A stretch of DNA of 64,000 nucleotides from Glomus cerebriforme (taxonomy: Eukaryota > Glomeromycota > Glomeromycetes > Glomerales > Glomeraceae), in NCBI GenBank assembly GCA_003550305.1, contig QKYT01000326.1, positions 17,986 to 81,985 of the forward strand, written 5' to 3'. Positions 25,168-36,189 of this stretch are shown here, piece after piece. The notes beneath the pieces were generated by a model that saw only the letters and a program-made list of their open reading frames with translations, ran no database searches and had not been told where the DNA came from. How positions within the stretch are numbered: position 1 is the stretch's first letter; the number at the start of each line of letters is the position of its first letter. The translations under genes were made by a program, and so were the position numbers.

Positions 25168-25334
25168 AGTTACTCGGCACTTCGTGCCGAGTAACTGTTG
25201 TATTTGCAATAAGCAATGTGATTGGTGAAAATTGTTGAGCGGAGCTCAACAATTTTACTATTACATTCTTATTGCAAATACATGTAAGGCACGATAGTGC
25301 CGCAGTTACGAGGTCACGTAGTATCGAGTAACTG
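25168..25334. mobile_element. fold-back MITE-like element
   Basis: Nested palindromes with no coding capacity. The left end is a perfect hairpin (25168-25196: GTTACTCGGCAC, TTC spacer, complement). Next come the arms TATTTGCAATAAG (25201-25213) and CTTATTGCAAATA (25268-25280), around a central AATTGTTGAGC/GCTCAACAATT palindrome. The right end carries a degraded copy of the first hairpin, finishing in TCGAGTAACTG. Confidence 0.7.
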
Positions 25335-25779
25335 TTTTATCAGTAATAATCACATAGTAACAATATAAATGTCTAGTAACTAGTTGTACTAGCATAATTC
25401 ATTTATTAATAAATTACTGATAGATTATTTAAATCGTTTATTTTAAGTATTTTCTAGTACTGATATATTAAACATAACCAATGATACTTACTCAAAATCA
25501 ACTTTGTATATTTTTGTCATATACTACTACGACTTTGTTTTTTCGATAATGGAATAATAATTATAGTCTGACATATAAAAAATTTTTATATGTACTATAC
25601 GATTGCGTACAGTAATTTTACGCGTACAATAAATAATCATGTTTGCATTTATCATGCATACTAAGTACATATTACACCAATTTTAAACTCTCTACTATGT
25701 ATGATACTGAAAACAACCTTTCGGTCAATAAATACTCTTGTAGAGATGGACTTCGGATTTTATATATCAAATAAACTGT
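25335..25779. other. intergenic, no gene seen
   Basis: Spacer between the fold-back element and the duplicated BTB upstream region; contains several GTAC-rich words but nothing assignable. Confidence 0.45.
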
Positions 25780-26413
25780 TATCGAATTGTCAGTTTGATA
25801 GTTATAATCAAAATTTGAAGTTTCTAAATGCATCAAAATATTCAAATATATTTGGAGGTAATAAATTTCTATCCCCTCATTTTAGAAATAATATTTATAT
25901 TCAAAGTTTTTATATTAACGAAATTTTCGTATAAATTCATGTAAGAACTTCAATAGTACAATGAAATTATTTTTATTTTACAAATAATTTATACGGCAAC
26001 TACAGTACAGGCTGTACAGAAGGTTTTTTTTCGGCCAAAAATTATAATTATGTTTAAAAAAATTTGAAGTTTTACAAAGTTTATCTGTTGGTCATGTGAT
26101 TAACTCAATTAATTTCAAGGGAACCTGATTACAGTAATTCATAAATTGCTCACGATTTTTTTTTTTAAAAAAAAAGAAATTTCCCTAACAATGAAAATTT
26201 TATTATTCTTCCAAAAAAGGGTTGTGATTTGGATTTTGCCTATTCATTGTTGTTTTACTAAAATAATAACAATAATGTGTTGATTTTGTAAATGAAGTGA
26301 TATACAGTACAGTACACAATTAAATGAATTTCTTTTTTTCATTATTCATTTGCTTCGATTATAAATACTTTGAAAATATTATTATACTTGAAAAAAAATC
26401 TTTGTTTTTCGCT
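25780..26413 (+). repeat. duplicated upstream region of the BTB-BACK gene
   Basis: Paralogous to 16020-16560, in the same order and orientation. Shared words include AGTTATAA..AAA.TTTGAAG, GGTAATAAATTT.TA.CCC, TATTAACGAAATTTT.GTATA and GGTCATGTGATTAACTC. It therefore belongs to the duplicated unit rather than to the neighbouring chimeric gene. A T-run/A-run palindrome at about 26158-26177 is present only in this copy. Confidence 0.7.
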
Positions 26414-27396
26414 ATGAAAGTAATCGATTATCCCAATTTTTATAAAGAAATAGTTAGTAATTATGAAAAACTTTATGAAACCAAAGAAGGATACGATGTA
26501 ATAATTTACGCCGGTGAAAAACCAAATATAAAAGAATTTCATGCTCATTCCTTAATATTAAAAACACAATCTAAATTTTTTAATACTGCCTTTACGGAAG
26601 AAATTCAAAAAAAGGATGGTTATTTCGTTTTATATTTAGGAAATTCCCCTGATGTGTTTGAAATTCTTTTAAGGTAAGGTGTATTTTTTTAATACAATTT
26701 TTCTTTTTTTTTTATCTTCTTTTTTTTTTCTAATAACATTCTTTTCTTATATAAAAATTAAGTTATATATACTGCGGAAGTATTGATTTAATAAATTTAC
26801 AATCCCGAGATATATTAAATCTCTTGTTACCATCAGTTGAACATGAATTTCAACCATTAGTTAAATACATTCAAGAAACTTTGGTTAAAGGAAATCATCG
26901 CAAATTTATTATTAATAATATACTTGAAGTTATTGAGTTAGTTTATCAAAAATCCCTTGATAAGTTATGGAATTTTTGTCTTCATAAAATTTGTAGTAAA
27001 CCTGATCATTTATTCAAATCAACTAAATTTCTTACTTTTAATCCATCTATTCTAGAAATAATGTTAAAAAGAGATGATTTTTATGTCAATAAGGAAATTA
27101 TTATTTGGGAAAATTTATTAAAATGGGCATGTGGTCAGAATCCTGTTATCCAACAAGATATTAACAAATGGAATAAAAATGATTTTACAGTGATGGAAAG
27201 AAGGTTAAGTAGATTTATTCAATTAGTTAGATTTTATCATATATCTTCAGAAGATTTTCTTTTAAAAGTTTATCCTTTTAAAGAAATATTACCAAATAAT
27301 TTAGTTAATAACATACTTGCATATCATATGGCACCAAATATGAAACTAAATATTGAAGTACAACCTAAACGTTGTTTAGCGAACTATCATTATTAA
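26414..27396 (+). CDS. BTB-BACK protein without C-terminal domain, 2 exons
   Basis: A 297-residue protein; exons 26414-26673 and 26763-27396 (GT-AG). The BTB domain covers about residues 10-115 (GYDVIIYAGE, EFHAHSLILKTQSKFFNTAF), followed by BACK at about 125-275 (ILEVIELVYQ, NLLKWACGQNP, MERRLSRFIQLVRFYHISSE). BTB-BACK proteins normally dimerise and bind cullin-3 through BTB, while a further C-terminal domain binds the substrate. Here the protein stops shortly after BACK (QPKRCLANYHY). The relic at 14165-15543 continues into a SPRY domain at the same point, so this copy has probably lost its substrate-binding half. It may be a dominant adaptor fragment or an early pseudogene. The ATG was chosen because it gives the shortest leader before the BTB domain. 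Confidence 0.75.
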
Positions 27397-27919
27397 TATT
27401 ATATAATTCCATATTGATTCTTTATTTATATACTGTATATATATAAATAGACATTTTATATTTCTCTAAATCGATAAAGTAACTTCTTTTTAAAAATGAA
27501 TTGATTTAGATTGTGATTCAATCAACTTTATATAAATGCACAATCACCTTTTATAATAAACTTGTTACAATTTAACGTCCAGTCTTTATTATAAAAAATT
27601 CAAAAAATTCGTTAACTCATAACGGATTATTTGGTAAAGATATAAAATTCAGTATTTGCACTAGAATAATAAAATCAGATAGGCTGTTTGATTGATTTAA
27701 TATTTATCATTCTTTTTGAAAAAAAAAAAATAGTAAATAAATCTACTACTTCACTTCCTTTGCAAGATCTAATTTTTTTCTTATATTAAAGAAAATTTTT
27801 TTTTTCAACTTCTAAAATCTTTTTAGAATACACTTGATCTGAATTTGATAAAGTTGGTCAATAGTAGAAAATATACCCTCAAAACTCACACTACTTTTTA
27901 GACTAAAGCTATATATCAT
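27397..27919. other. intergenic, no gene seen
   Basis: AT-rich spacer with no SPRY remnant recognisable downstream of the truncated BTB-BACK gene. It contains TATACTGTATATATATA near 27429. Confidence 0.45.
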
Positions 27920-30190
27920 TCAAGGTTTTTGACGTTATTTTTTCATATCCAATTCTTGAACATAATGGAACTCCATTCCAAAAGGTATATGCTTTTTCAT
28001 AATTATAATTGCTAAATCCTCAGAACCATTTAATGAAAGGAGTAAATGTAAATTTAATGTTTGAATTGATATTTTGTTACGTAATTTAGTTTTAATTAAA
28101 TTTTGATGTGAAAATACTCGTTCAACAACACCATTTGAAACTGGAACTGTCAAAGATAATTCAATAAGTATTGTCAAATTAGGAAACTGATTACAAAAAC
28201 TAATATTATTATTAAAAATATGATACCAAGCTTCAATAAACTGAAAATTTTTGTAATCACAAATAATATTACGAACCATTCTCCATTCTCTAACTAGAGC
28301 ATTTCCATCTAATACAGGCTCACACATAATATTGTTCTCATTTCTTTTAGCTTTACCATAAGATTCTGCCATAGTTTTAATCTCATTTTCTCCATAAGTA
28401 TCTAATCCATCACGGTTATTAGGAGCTTCATTTGGATCTAAAATTCTCATTGAATAATATGAAGCAGAATCTGGAAATCTATTTCTTAAACTTTTAATAG
28501 TTGCTTGTGCAAATTGTTTAATAGTAACTGTAAATAAATAAATAAAAATATTAAATATAAAGTTGTTTTCTATTAAATAAATTTAATTTAAACTTACTTG
28601 GTAAATCATCACCAGATAAACTATATAATTAGTCAAATGAACACCATAACGTGGTGCAGAATTTTCACTTCCAATAAAATCTGATGTTATAGTTTCAATT
28701 GCCATTGATAATTGTTGACGAGTTTCAATTAATGAAACATAATCTGATTGGAAAACTAAAATCATAGATTTCATAGTTGATAGAATATCAGCTAAAAATT
28801 TTGTAAAAATGTAAAATTCAGTTGTAAGCGTTTGATGTAGAAAGTTGGCCATTTAATTTGTATCTTTTTTGTTGAATTAATGTTAAATGAACATCATCAA
28901 GAATTTGATGAAAATTATGTATAACTATCGCCCAAGAAAGCCATCTTGTACCAACAATATTTAAAATTGCTAAATCAGGATTTTCACAATTAATTTTAAT
29001 TCATACATATGCTTATAAGAATTTGAAAAAAATGTGTATATTGATTTAACAATTTCATTATAGCAATCAAAATAAGGAACTTCCTTTGCAGCATCTTCAG
29101 CTGTCAAATGCAGCCGATGTGCAATACAATGATTAGAAGATAAATAAGGATTTCGTTTTTTTAGCAAAGCAGCCAACCCATTTCTAATTCCTATAGATAA
29201 TATATTTTAGTATATAATTTATTATAAATTAAATTATTAAAATAATTAAAAAAAAAAAATTCAAACCCGTCATATTTGATGCACCATCGCTTCCAAGATG
29301 AAATAATTTATTTGCAGGCAATCCCTTTTGTAAAATAAATGAATCAATTACTTTAATGATTTTGCAGAAGCATCAGTTATTGCAATAACCCCCAAATAAC
29401 GTAAAGTTGTAATATTATTTAATATTATTAACCATATGTTTGGAAACTAAAGCTAACGTTTTTTCACCCTTTATACTGTATTACTTTCATCTACTAATAA
29501 ACTCCAACAAGATGATGATTGTATTTCATCAACTATTGCTTCTTCTATTGGACGTACTAGAGATACCAATAACTCATGACCACTAACTTTATTTGTATAT
29601 GTTGCGTAATTAGATCTAGATGTTTGTGGAGTAGAATTATCTTTTTGTTGTGGTAAAGTTGGCGGGCGAAGTATTTGTAAAGGAACATCACTAACCATAT
29701 TAGTAGGATTTGCTTTTGATAATTAACTAAATTAGCTAAATCAGGATATACATTAATCGCAATGTTTTGTGAAGAAAGTAAATAAGAATTTGCAATGAGT
29801 TCTTATGTCCAACTGAATTTTCATGCCTTTTAAAAATTCTAATTTCATTGTATCACAACCTCCTGATACCCAAATTGAATTATTAAGATTTGCTCTTTTG
29901 CCAATTGTACAAAACATAAAATTTTTTTCGTCAATAATTTGATGCTCTAACCATGGTCTTCCTATTGTCCAAACTTGTTTAAAAGTCAAATTTTCTTTTT
30001 TTAATCTTGAGGTTTTCTCTTTCGTTTCGGTAGGACATATTTTTTTTATTATTATCATAATTACGAGGGCTACGTCGAGAAGGAGTATGTGGTGAACTTA
30101 AATTAGGCGGAGTATTTGCAAATTTGGAGAAATTTCAGGAATTTTGGTTAAATCAATAGGTGTAAAAAAATCTGTTATATTTTGCGACAT
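27920..30190 (-). pseudogene. decayed hAT-type transposase gene (ZNF862/KIAA1586-like)
   Basis: Coding fragments follow one another on the minus strand from an ATG at 30190 (MSQNITDFFTPIDLTK) to about 27935. They include a BED-finger-like N-terminal portion (KQVWTIGRPWLEH), the RNase-H-fold start SSSCWSLLVDESNTV, a CIAHRLHL segment, and the C-terminal dimerisation region (VPVSNGVVERVFSHQNLIKT, KLRNKISIQTLNLHLLLSLN). ER-FS and the Asn-Leu repeat are the hAT hallmark. At least four frame breaks or stops separate the pieces, the first within 35 codons, so no functional product is expected. Confidence 0.75.
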
Positions 30191-30963
30191 TTTTAACAAA
30201 CAATAAGTATATGAAAAATGTAGCGAAAAAAAAGATGCGATCTAGGGGTTAATAATTGATAAATTTCAGTTGTACACTCAAACAGCTGATCTGGAATACC
30301 TTTTTTCTCTTGAACTGAATTTTATGGTATCACGTTTTCAAATTCATTTTTTTTTTGATGTATCTGTCATTTTTTTTTATTATGTCATTTATATGATAAA
30401 GATTTATTCATAATTTCTTTAATTTTTTTAAAAAAAACTATATTGGTTTATTTCAACTATAACTTAACAAAATAGAAAAATTGGAAAGAACGAAAAGAAC
30501 TGGAAAAAAAAATTCGGTGCACTACATTTTTATCATGTGCGTAAGATGTGCACAATCACGTGCACTAAATGTGCACATTTTTGGTGACGTAATATATGCA
30601 GTGCACAGATTTTACACACTGGAATTGGATTTACTAATACAGTGTATAACCAAAACATAATTCAAGCGTGTCCCATTTGAAAAAAATATAGCTCTAAACT
30701 ACCAATTATATGACGGCTTAACGGTAGTGAAATTTTATCCTTCACGCTCTGCCTCAAATAATATTAAAGTTGAGAGTTAAAGTTATTGAATCACTAATCA
30801 CGTGTTAGTTAATTACGCCAGGGAATTGTAAACAAGAACCAATTATAACTTGGAGTAAAATTAGTGAAACCGTCTTCCCCATGGTACAAATCTAAATTCG
30901 TTAAATAGTTAAATAGTGATATTTTCTTTCTTTTTTTTTTTTAAAAAAAAAAAATTATTTAAA
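30191..30963. promoter_or_regulatory. spacer and upstream region of the plus-strand BTB-SPRY gene
   Basis: Contains a cluster of GTGCAC words between 30516 and 30610, with GGTGCACTACA and TGCAGTGCACA at its ends, perhaps a small inverted-repeat element. A T-run/A-run palindrome at about 30931-30954 lies ten bases before the ATG at 30964. Confidence 0.4.
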
Positions 30964-32388
30964 ATGACGAGGGGATATTCATTAGAAAAAGATTTAAGAT
31001 TATTATTAAATAATCCAAAGTATAGTGACATAGAAATTTTATGTGAAGATGAAAAGAAATTACATGGTTGTAAAGCAATTTTAGCAGCAAGGTCAGAAGT
31101 ATTTGACAAACTACTTTATAATGGAATGAAAGAAACTTATGAAAAACAAGTTTCTTTTCCAAATATTAATTCTTTTATAATGGAAATTATATTAGAATAT
31201 ATTTATACAGGATCAATTAAAGAAGAATCTTTAAATAATGACAATATAATTGAAGCTTTTTACGCTGCAGATTATTTTCAATTACCTGACCTTCAGGATT
31301 TTATCATGAAAACTCTTAAAAATATTTTAGGCAAGAATCTCAAAGAAAATTCCCCAGAATTATTATCTAAAGCTGCGGAAACAATGTCATTAACAGAAGA
31401 TAGTATTCTTTTAAATTTATTGATCGACACAGTAGCAATTATTCCATTAAATAATATTGAATTTGGTCGATTGTCTATTACGGCTCTTCAATATCTTTTA
31501 TCTTGTACACATGAAAAAGAAAAACCTTTTGCGACTCCAGAATATGAAGTTTTTCGATATAGTGCTATTGTGGCAGCAAAACAAGTTTCTAATGACGCGT
31601 ATAAAACTTTTATAGAAATGTTACCACCAACCTTAGAACAAATAGAACAAATGGAGAGTTTAGTCCCAGTAGAAGATAAATTTATTAATGATTCTCAAGA
31701 AATTGCCAAAGAAATGGAATCCTTGGTTAGATTTATTGATTTCAGGCGAATCCAAACTAAAATATTAGCTAATTTTATTGAACCATTAAAAATTATTCCA
31801 ACTGAAATAATTTTAAATGTTTATCGATATAAGGCGCTAGTAAATAATTCAAATTTAAATGATACTCGAGGAATACCAACTTACAAGTTTAATGAAGCTG
31901 ATTATGTTTGGGATGAATCTGCATGTGGATCAAAACTTATTATTGAGGATAATGGAAAAATTGTATGTACACAAAATGATCTTTCTAATTCACAACAAAG
32001 TGTTAGAGCTAAAATGGAATTAGCAAATAAAGGTATTTTTGAATGGGATGTCATTATTGAGAAAACTTGTACATGGGCTTGGGTTGGAGTATGTGCATCG
32101 GAAAATTTTAATTATGAAAATTGGACGGGAGATCAATCTACCGGATGGGTATTAAGTTCTAGTGGTTTTTGTTATAATTCTAATATTGGAGTAAATTATT
32201 GTCCCCCATTTGGAGATGGTATAATTACTGTTCATTTAGACATGAAAAAAAGAACTTGCGCCTTTACCATCAATGGTACAAAATATCCAGAAGTATCAGG
32301 TTGGAATAATTTACCGTCAAAACTTTATCCAATAGTATCATTACGTTATCCTGGTCGCTTTAGAATTCAGCCTCATCAAAAAGTTTGA
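30964..32388 (+). CDS. BTB-BACK-SPRY protein (plus-strand copy)
   Basis: Intronless gene for 474 residues, probably a cullin-3 substrate adaptor. The BTB domain is at about 10-118 (YSDIEILCEDEKKLHGCKAI, ILEYIYTGSI), then a BACK-like helical region (about 120-245). A linker runs to about 318, and a SPRY domain covers about 319-474 (CGSKLIIEDNGKIV, GIFEWDVIIEKTC, QSTGWVLSSSG, TVHLDMKKRTCAFTINGTKY, SKLYPIVSLRYPGRFRIQP). SPRY is a beta-sandwich that binds protein or peptide ligands. The start MTRGYSLEKD is shared with the paralogs at 58941 and, nearly, at 62137. It lies 19-31 kb from its minus-strand relatives and in the opposite orientation, and lacks their GTTAAGATCGAC upstream block. It therefore looks like an older dispersed copy. 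Confidence 0.9.
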   Translation: MTRGYSLEKDLRLLLNNPKYSDIEILCEDEKKLHGCKAILAARSEVFDKLLYNGMKETYEKQVSFPNINSFIMEIILEYIYTGSIKEESLNNDNIIEAFYAADYFQLPDLQDFIMKTLKNILGKNLKENSPELLSKAAETMSLTEDSILLNLLIDTVAIIPLNNIEFGRLSITALQYLLSCTHEKEKPFATPEYEVFRYSAIVAAKQVSNDAYKTFIEMLPPTLEQIEQMESLVPVEDKFINDSQEIAKEMESLVRFIDFRRIQTKILANFIEPLKIIPTEIILNVYRYKALVNNSNLNDTRGIPTYKFNEADYVWDESACGSKLIIEDNGKIVCTQNDLSNSQQSVRAKMELANKGIFEWDVIIEKTCTWAWVGVCASENFNYENWTGDQSTGWVLSSSGFCYNSNIGVNYCPPFGDGIITVHLDMKKRTCAFTINGTKYPEVSGWNNLPSKLYPIVSLRYPGRFRIQPHQKV

Positions 32389-33191
32389 TGATCCTGCATT
32401 TATTTATTTTAAATATAGTATCCAAATGAGTATATTTCTGTATATTACGGTTACAGTTGTCATTAATTTATATTCTTACAGTTAAAAATTCGAAATGAAC
32501 TACTCCAGATATCATCATGTCTAAAATCGAAACTGATTCAAAATTTTTTTTACATGATACATAAAGATAATTTTCATCATCAAGTTGTCACTAGTTGTAT
32601 CATCGATTTACTAGTAACAACACGAATAAAATATTCGATTTTGTACGTTTGATAATGACAATAAAGAATCAGATCAAATAATAATAACGCTCACCATCTA
32701 AACCATGGATTAATTTATTCATTTATAAATACAGTATATAACGGAATATTTAAGAAAGGAAATGAATAATATATCTACGTATAAAAAACCCTATTTGTCG
32801 CTTGTTCATTTTGTGTAAATAATATTGATACAATTCATGGTTCAATGAAAATAGAGACGTGTGTCAAGTTTATTAAATCATCTATCTACGCATAAGATAT
32901 TAGCTAATTTAACTGTAACATTAGCCATCTAAATACAATCTCTTTATGATGAATGCTGAGTACGTCATACACGGAATGGAAGAACAGAATTTATAAATTG
33001 TTCATAAGTAAAAGTTGTTTCTTTCGCAAATTGTCTGTAAATGAAATATTTTTTCATTTTTATCATAAAACAACTTAAATTCTACACATATTCCTAATCA
33101 AGAAAAAGATTTTATAATTAATATAATTAAGTCCGATATTTTTCGATATTGTGACAGGAGCATTAAGAATACTAGGCCAACTGGCCAAGAG
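32389..33191. other. intergenic, no gene seen
   Basis: No coding region. Features are limited to AT-rich words such as ATACAGTATATAAC at about 32731. Confidence 0.5.
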
Positions 33192-33361
33192 CCCCGAAAA
33201 ATTTTCGGCAACGTGACCTGTGTTTATTTATCATCCGCGTCACTCCCCAGCTTTCATTTTTATTGGGCCAAACTTATTTGTCACACACTATCTGTCACGG
33301 TACCATCACGTATGACGGTATGAGTGTCAAAAGTCACGTTACCGAAAATTTTTTGATGGGG
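33192..33361. mobile_element. MITE-like inverted-repeat element
   Basis: About 170 bp with imperfect terminal inverted repeats. The left arm is CCCCGAAAAATTTTCGGCAA followed by CGTGAC (33192-33217). The right arm (33333-33361) reads on the complement as CCCCATCAAAAAATTTTCGG, then TAACGTGAC. It is non-coding and GC-richer than its surroundings. The target duplication is not clear. Confidence 0.65.
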
Positions 33362-33372
33362 TAGTTTAATTT

Positions 33373-34390
33373 ATCCAGCTAGAATATGATTATATACCAG
33401 ATATATCATTGGAAGATGAAGAATATATTGATAATGGGGAAGATGGTAAGCAATAGTTATTTCTCATAAAATCAATTGTTATATTTTTTTATTTTGTAAA
33501 TCTATTAATTATTTTTAACTAATGATGATACCATAAAAGAAGACTCTAATGATGAATCTGACGATAAAGAGGAGGGAATAGTAGAATATAAAAATGATTT
33601 CCGAGATAATGCATATTGCAATAAGGTTATTAATTCAGTTAAAAAAGCAATTTATAGCGCTTTATTTGACTATTTTGATACACCACCTAAAGCTGCTTTA
33701 CTAGCAAGCCTTTTAGATCCAAGATTTAAGAAAATGCGACGAAATGCAAAATCATCATTAAAAGGAGAATATTTGATATTAAAAGACTAAGAAATTAATG
33801 TAATTCAAAGAAATACAAGGCCTAAGTAACATATTATATGTTTTATCTTATTTGTTAAAATAAATTTTTATTCATTTTAATTTTTTTCTTTGTAGAGGAT
33901 GAACTTAATTGTTACTTGAATAATATTAGGACTTCGCAATCCAATTCGTTTACCCGTTATCCGGTTTTTTGACGGATATCCGTCATCCGGCGGTTATACG
34001 GATGACGGAATCGGATTTCTCGGATGGCGGATAATAACAGATCCAATCCGTCAACATTAAATGTTTTATAATAATCCCTTTATCCTCATCCTAGGATTTT
34101 TAACGGATATCCTTCGGATATCCGTTATCCGGCCTCGGATTGGAACACTAGTGGATTGATCACAAATTAAGGTTTTCAATACTATTCAAACTGGATAGAA
34201 ATATTTGAGTATCTCAGCCACATCTGTTCCTAGTGAACGACTTTTCAGTGATGCTGGGAATCAAATTACTAGTGATAGAAATCGTTTGAAGCCTGAAACA
34301 TATTTTATTTTTTCAATTTGGTTAAATCTTTTACATAATAAATCAATAATTGATATAGTGATATACTTTAAACCTAATGTTTTCACATTA
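33373..34390 (+). pseudogene. decayed hAT (ZBED-type) transposase remnant
   Basis: Two coding pieces survive. About 33380-33790 reads through an apparent GT-AG intron into an acidic stretch, then FDTPPKAALLASLLDPRFKK, the conserved core of ZBED-type hAT transposases. About 34207-34340 reads SATSVPSERLFSDAGNQITS and RNRLKPET, the start of the hAT C-terminal dimerisation domain. The central part is lost, stops intervene, and a MITE sits between the pieces. Confidence 0.8.
33927..34150. mobile_element. hAT-like MITE inside the transposase remnant
   Basis: GC-richer non-coding segment bounded by TAGGACTTCGCAATCC and GGATTGGAACACTA, which are imperfect inverted repeats. Inside are many GGATATCCG/CGGATGACGG words, including the palindrome AACGGATATCC-TT-CGGATATCCGTT (about 34100-34124). 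No target duplication recognised. Confidence 0.55.
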
Positions 34391-34732
34391 AAATAATATA
34401 AAATAAAAATAAAAAAACTATTATAAAACCGTACATCAATATAAATTTAATGATTATCGATCAACATGTATTCGAATTCATGAATTTTGTTACTTCGAAT
34501 GGTGTAAATCGATTAAATCGTTTAGGGAATCGATCAATTAAGGTAATCGATGCATAATTAGCCAATTAATCGATCCCAACTTTGAATATTTTTTGCAAAC
34601 TTAGCGGGATGCACATTTTCAAAAAAAACACAAACCATCAAAAATTTATTATACATATTCGTGAGTTGTCGCATTTTGAATTTGCATGATTATAATAAAT
34701 TGTACAGTATTAGGCCGGACAAAAAAAATTTT

Positions 34733-34903
34733 TAGATTCTCGTGACATAAAATTTTGAAAATGACCCGGCCGGCCGGCTTATTTTTTTATATATGTAAAA
34801 TTTTTTTATGCACGTTGGCTTTTGTAACACCATTTTTATCTCATACTTAAAATCACGTGAAAAAAAATTTCATTTTTTCAAAAAACTGACACGCGAGAAT
34901 CTA
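34733..34903. mobile_element. MITE-like element with TAGATTCTCG ends
   Basis: 171-bp segment starting TAGATTCTCGTGACA and ending TGACACGCGAGAATCTA, which are inverted repeats of about 15 bp with one indel. It contains an internal CCGGCCGGCCGG run. Non-coding. Confidence 0.6.
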
Positions 34904-36189
34904 ATTATGGTTATTATTGAAAAACTTTAAGTGTCATTAATTTGGTTGCACATTATCCTTACAGTATCATTTCAACCATAAATAATAAAATAAATAATAG
35001 TTATCATGATTTCTGCAACAAAATTTATTAGAAATCATTTGCATGAGAATTAATGCTACAGACGAAATTAATTTTGCCTAAATTAGAGTTTTGGAAGTTT
35101 CAGATAGTTTTGATTTATATTGGTGAAACATCATCACGAAATTAGGTAGATCGATTCACATAATACACAGGTTATTTGGATTGTGAATAAGTTTTTACTG
35201 CGGAATTCAAGAAATTATTAATAATGCACTTACAACTGAGATGCCCAATTCAGTACTTAAGGTGAGTAAAAAAAATTATAAAAAGGTATTTTAAAAATTC
35301 TCCAATTAATCCACATGTGATGACCTCGAATTCTGTGGAACCACTCTCAAAGGGTATTCGGAAAACATCAATTGGATTCCCATGATAGTTCCATAAAGAT
35401 TTCTTTGTAAATCTTAAACGGGTAAAAATTTCATATTTTGAAAAGTTCTCGAAAAAAAAGGAAAATAAATTACTACTAAATCATATTTGTTTGCTTTATT
35501 TCTACTACAAAGGACGCAGATCTGGTTTTGATAAAAAAAGAAAGCCAATAAGTTTTTGACAGTCTTAGAGACTCGACCAAATACATTTTTTAACGCAGTT
35601 TATCACCTAAAAATTAAACATGATTATGTATCATAGAATGTCAATTTTAGGGGACAAAGGAAAGGATTGATGTTTCACTTAAATAATCGGACTATTTTAA
35701 TCTAATCTGAAGATTAAGACTTCTGGATTATTCTTGACTTTACAAAAGTAATGCAAATGTTTTATTTTCGATGAAGAAATGTTTTACATTTTTATTATTT
35801 TTATTATTTTTTTTGTTAATTTTATTTTACTGTTTTTGACTTGAACTGCGAACGGAGAGTATTCACCGAGTTTGGAACATGATGCTGTTTTATTGTTGTA
35901 TATAAATTAATTTCTCTAATTTCCTTTTTGGACTTTTAACAAAAACGCGATAAATTTATATATAATCAATAATAATTTTACGAAAAAATATTCATAGAAA
36001 TTAATAATTAATATATATATATATATATATATTTGACGTAAAAAATAAAAATAAAATAAAATCTTCCGCCTTTATTTCTTTTCGAAAGAAATATTTCTTA
36101 CAAGAAATAACATTTATAATAAAAATTATTTTCTCATTTAACGAATTTTCACTCTAAAATACCTACACTATACCTACTCATATTTCAAA
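34904..36189. other. intergenic, upstream of the 36190 gene
   Basis: No gene recognised. A (TA)n microsatellite of roughly 11 units lies at about 36010-36031, and a TTTCTTTTCGAAAGAAA palindrome at about 36075-36091, about 100 bp before the ATG. Confidence 0.45.

Noticed and set aside
36010..36031. (TA)n tract considered as a structured regulatory site
   Set aside because: Ordinary microsatellite in AT-rich DNA; nothing else supports a function.
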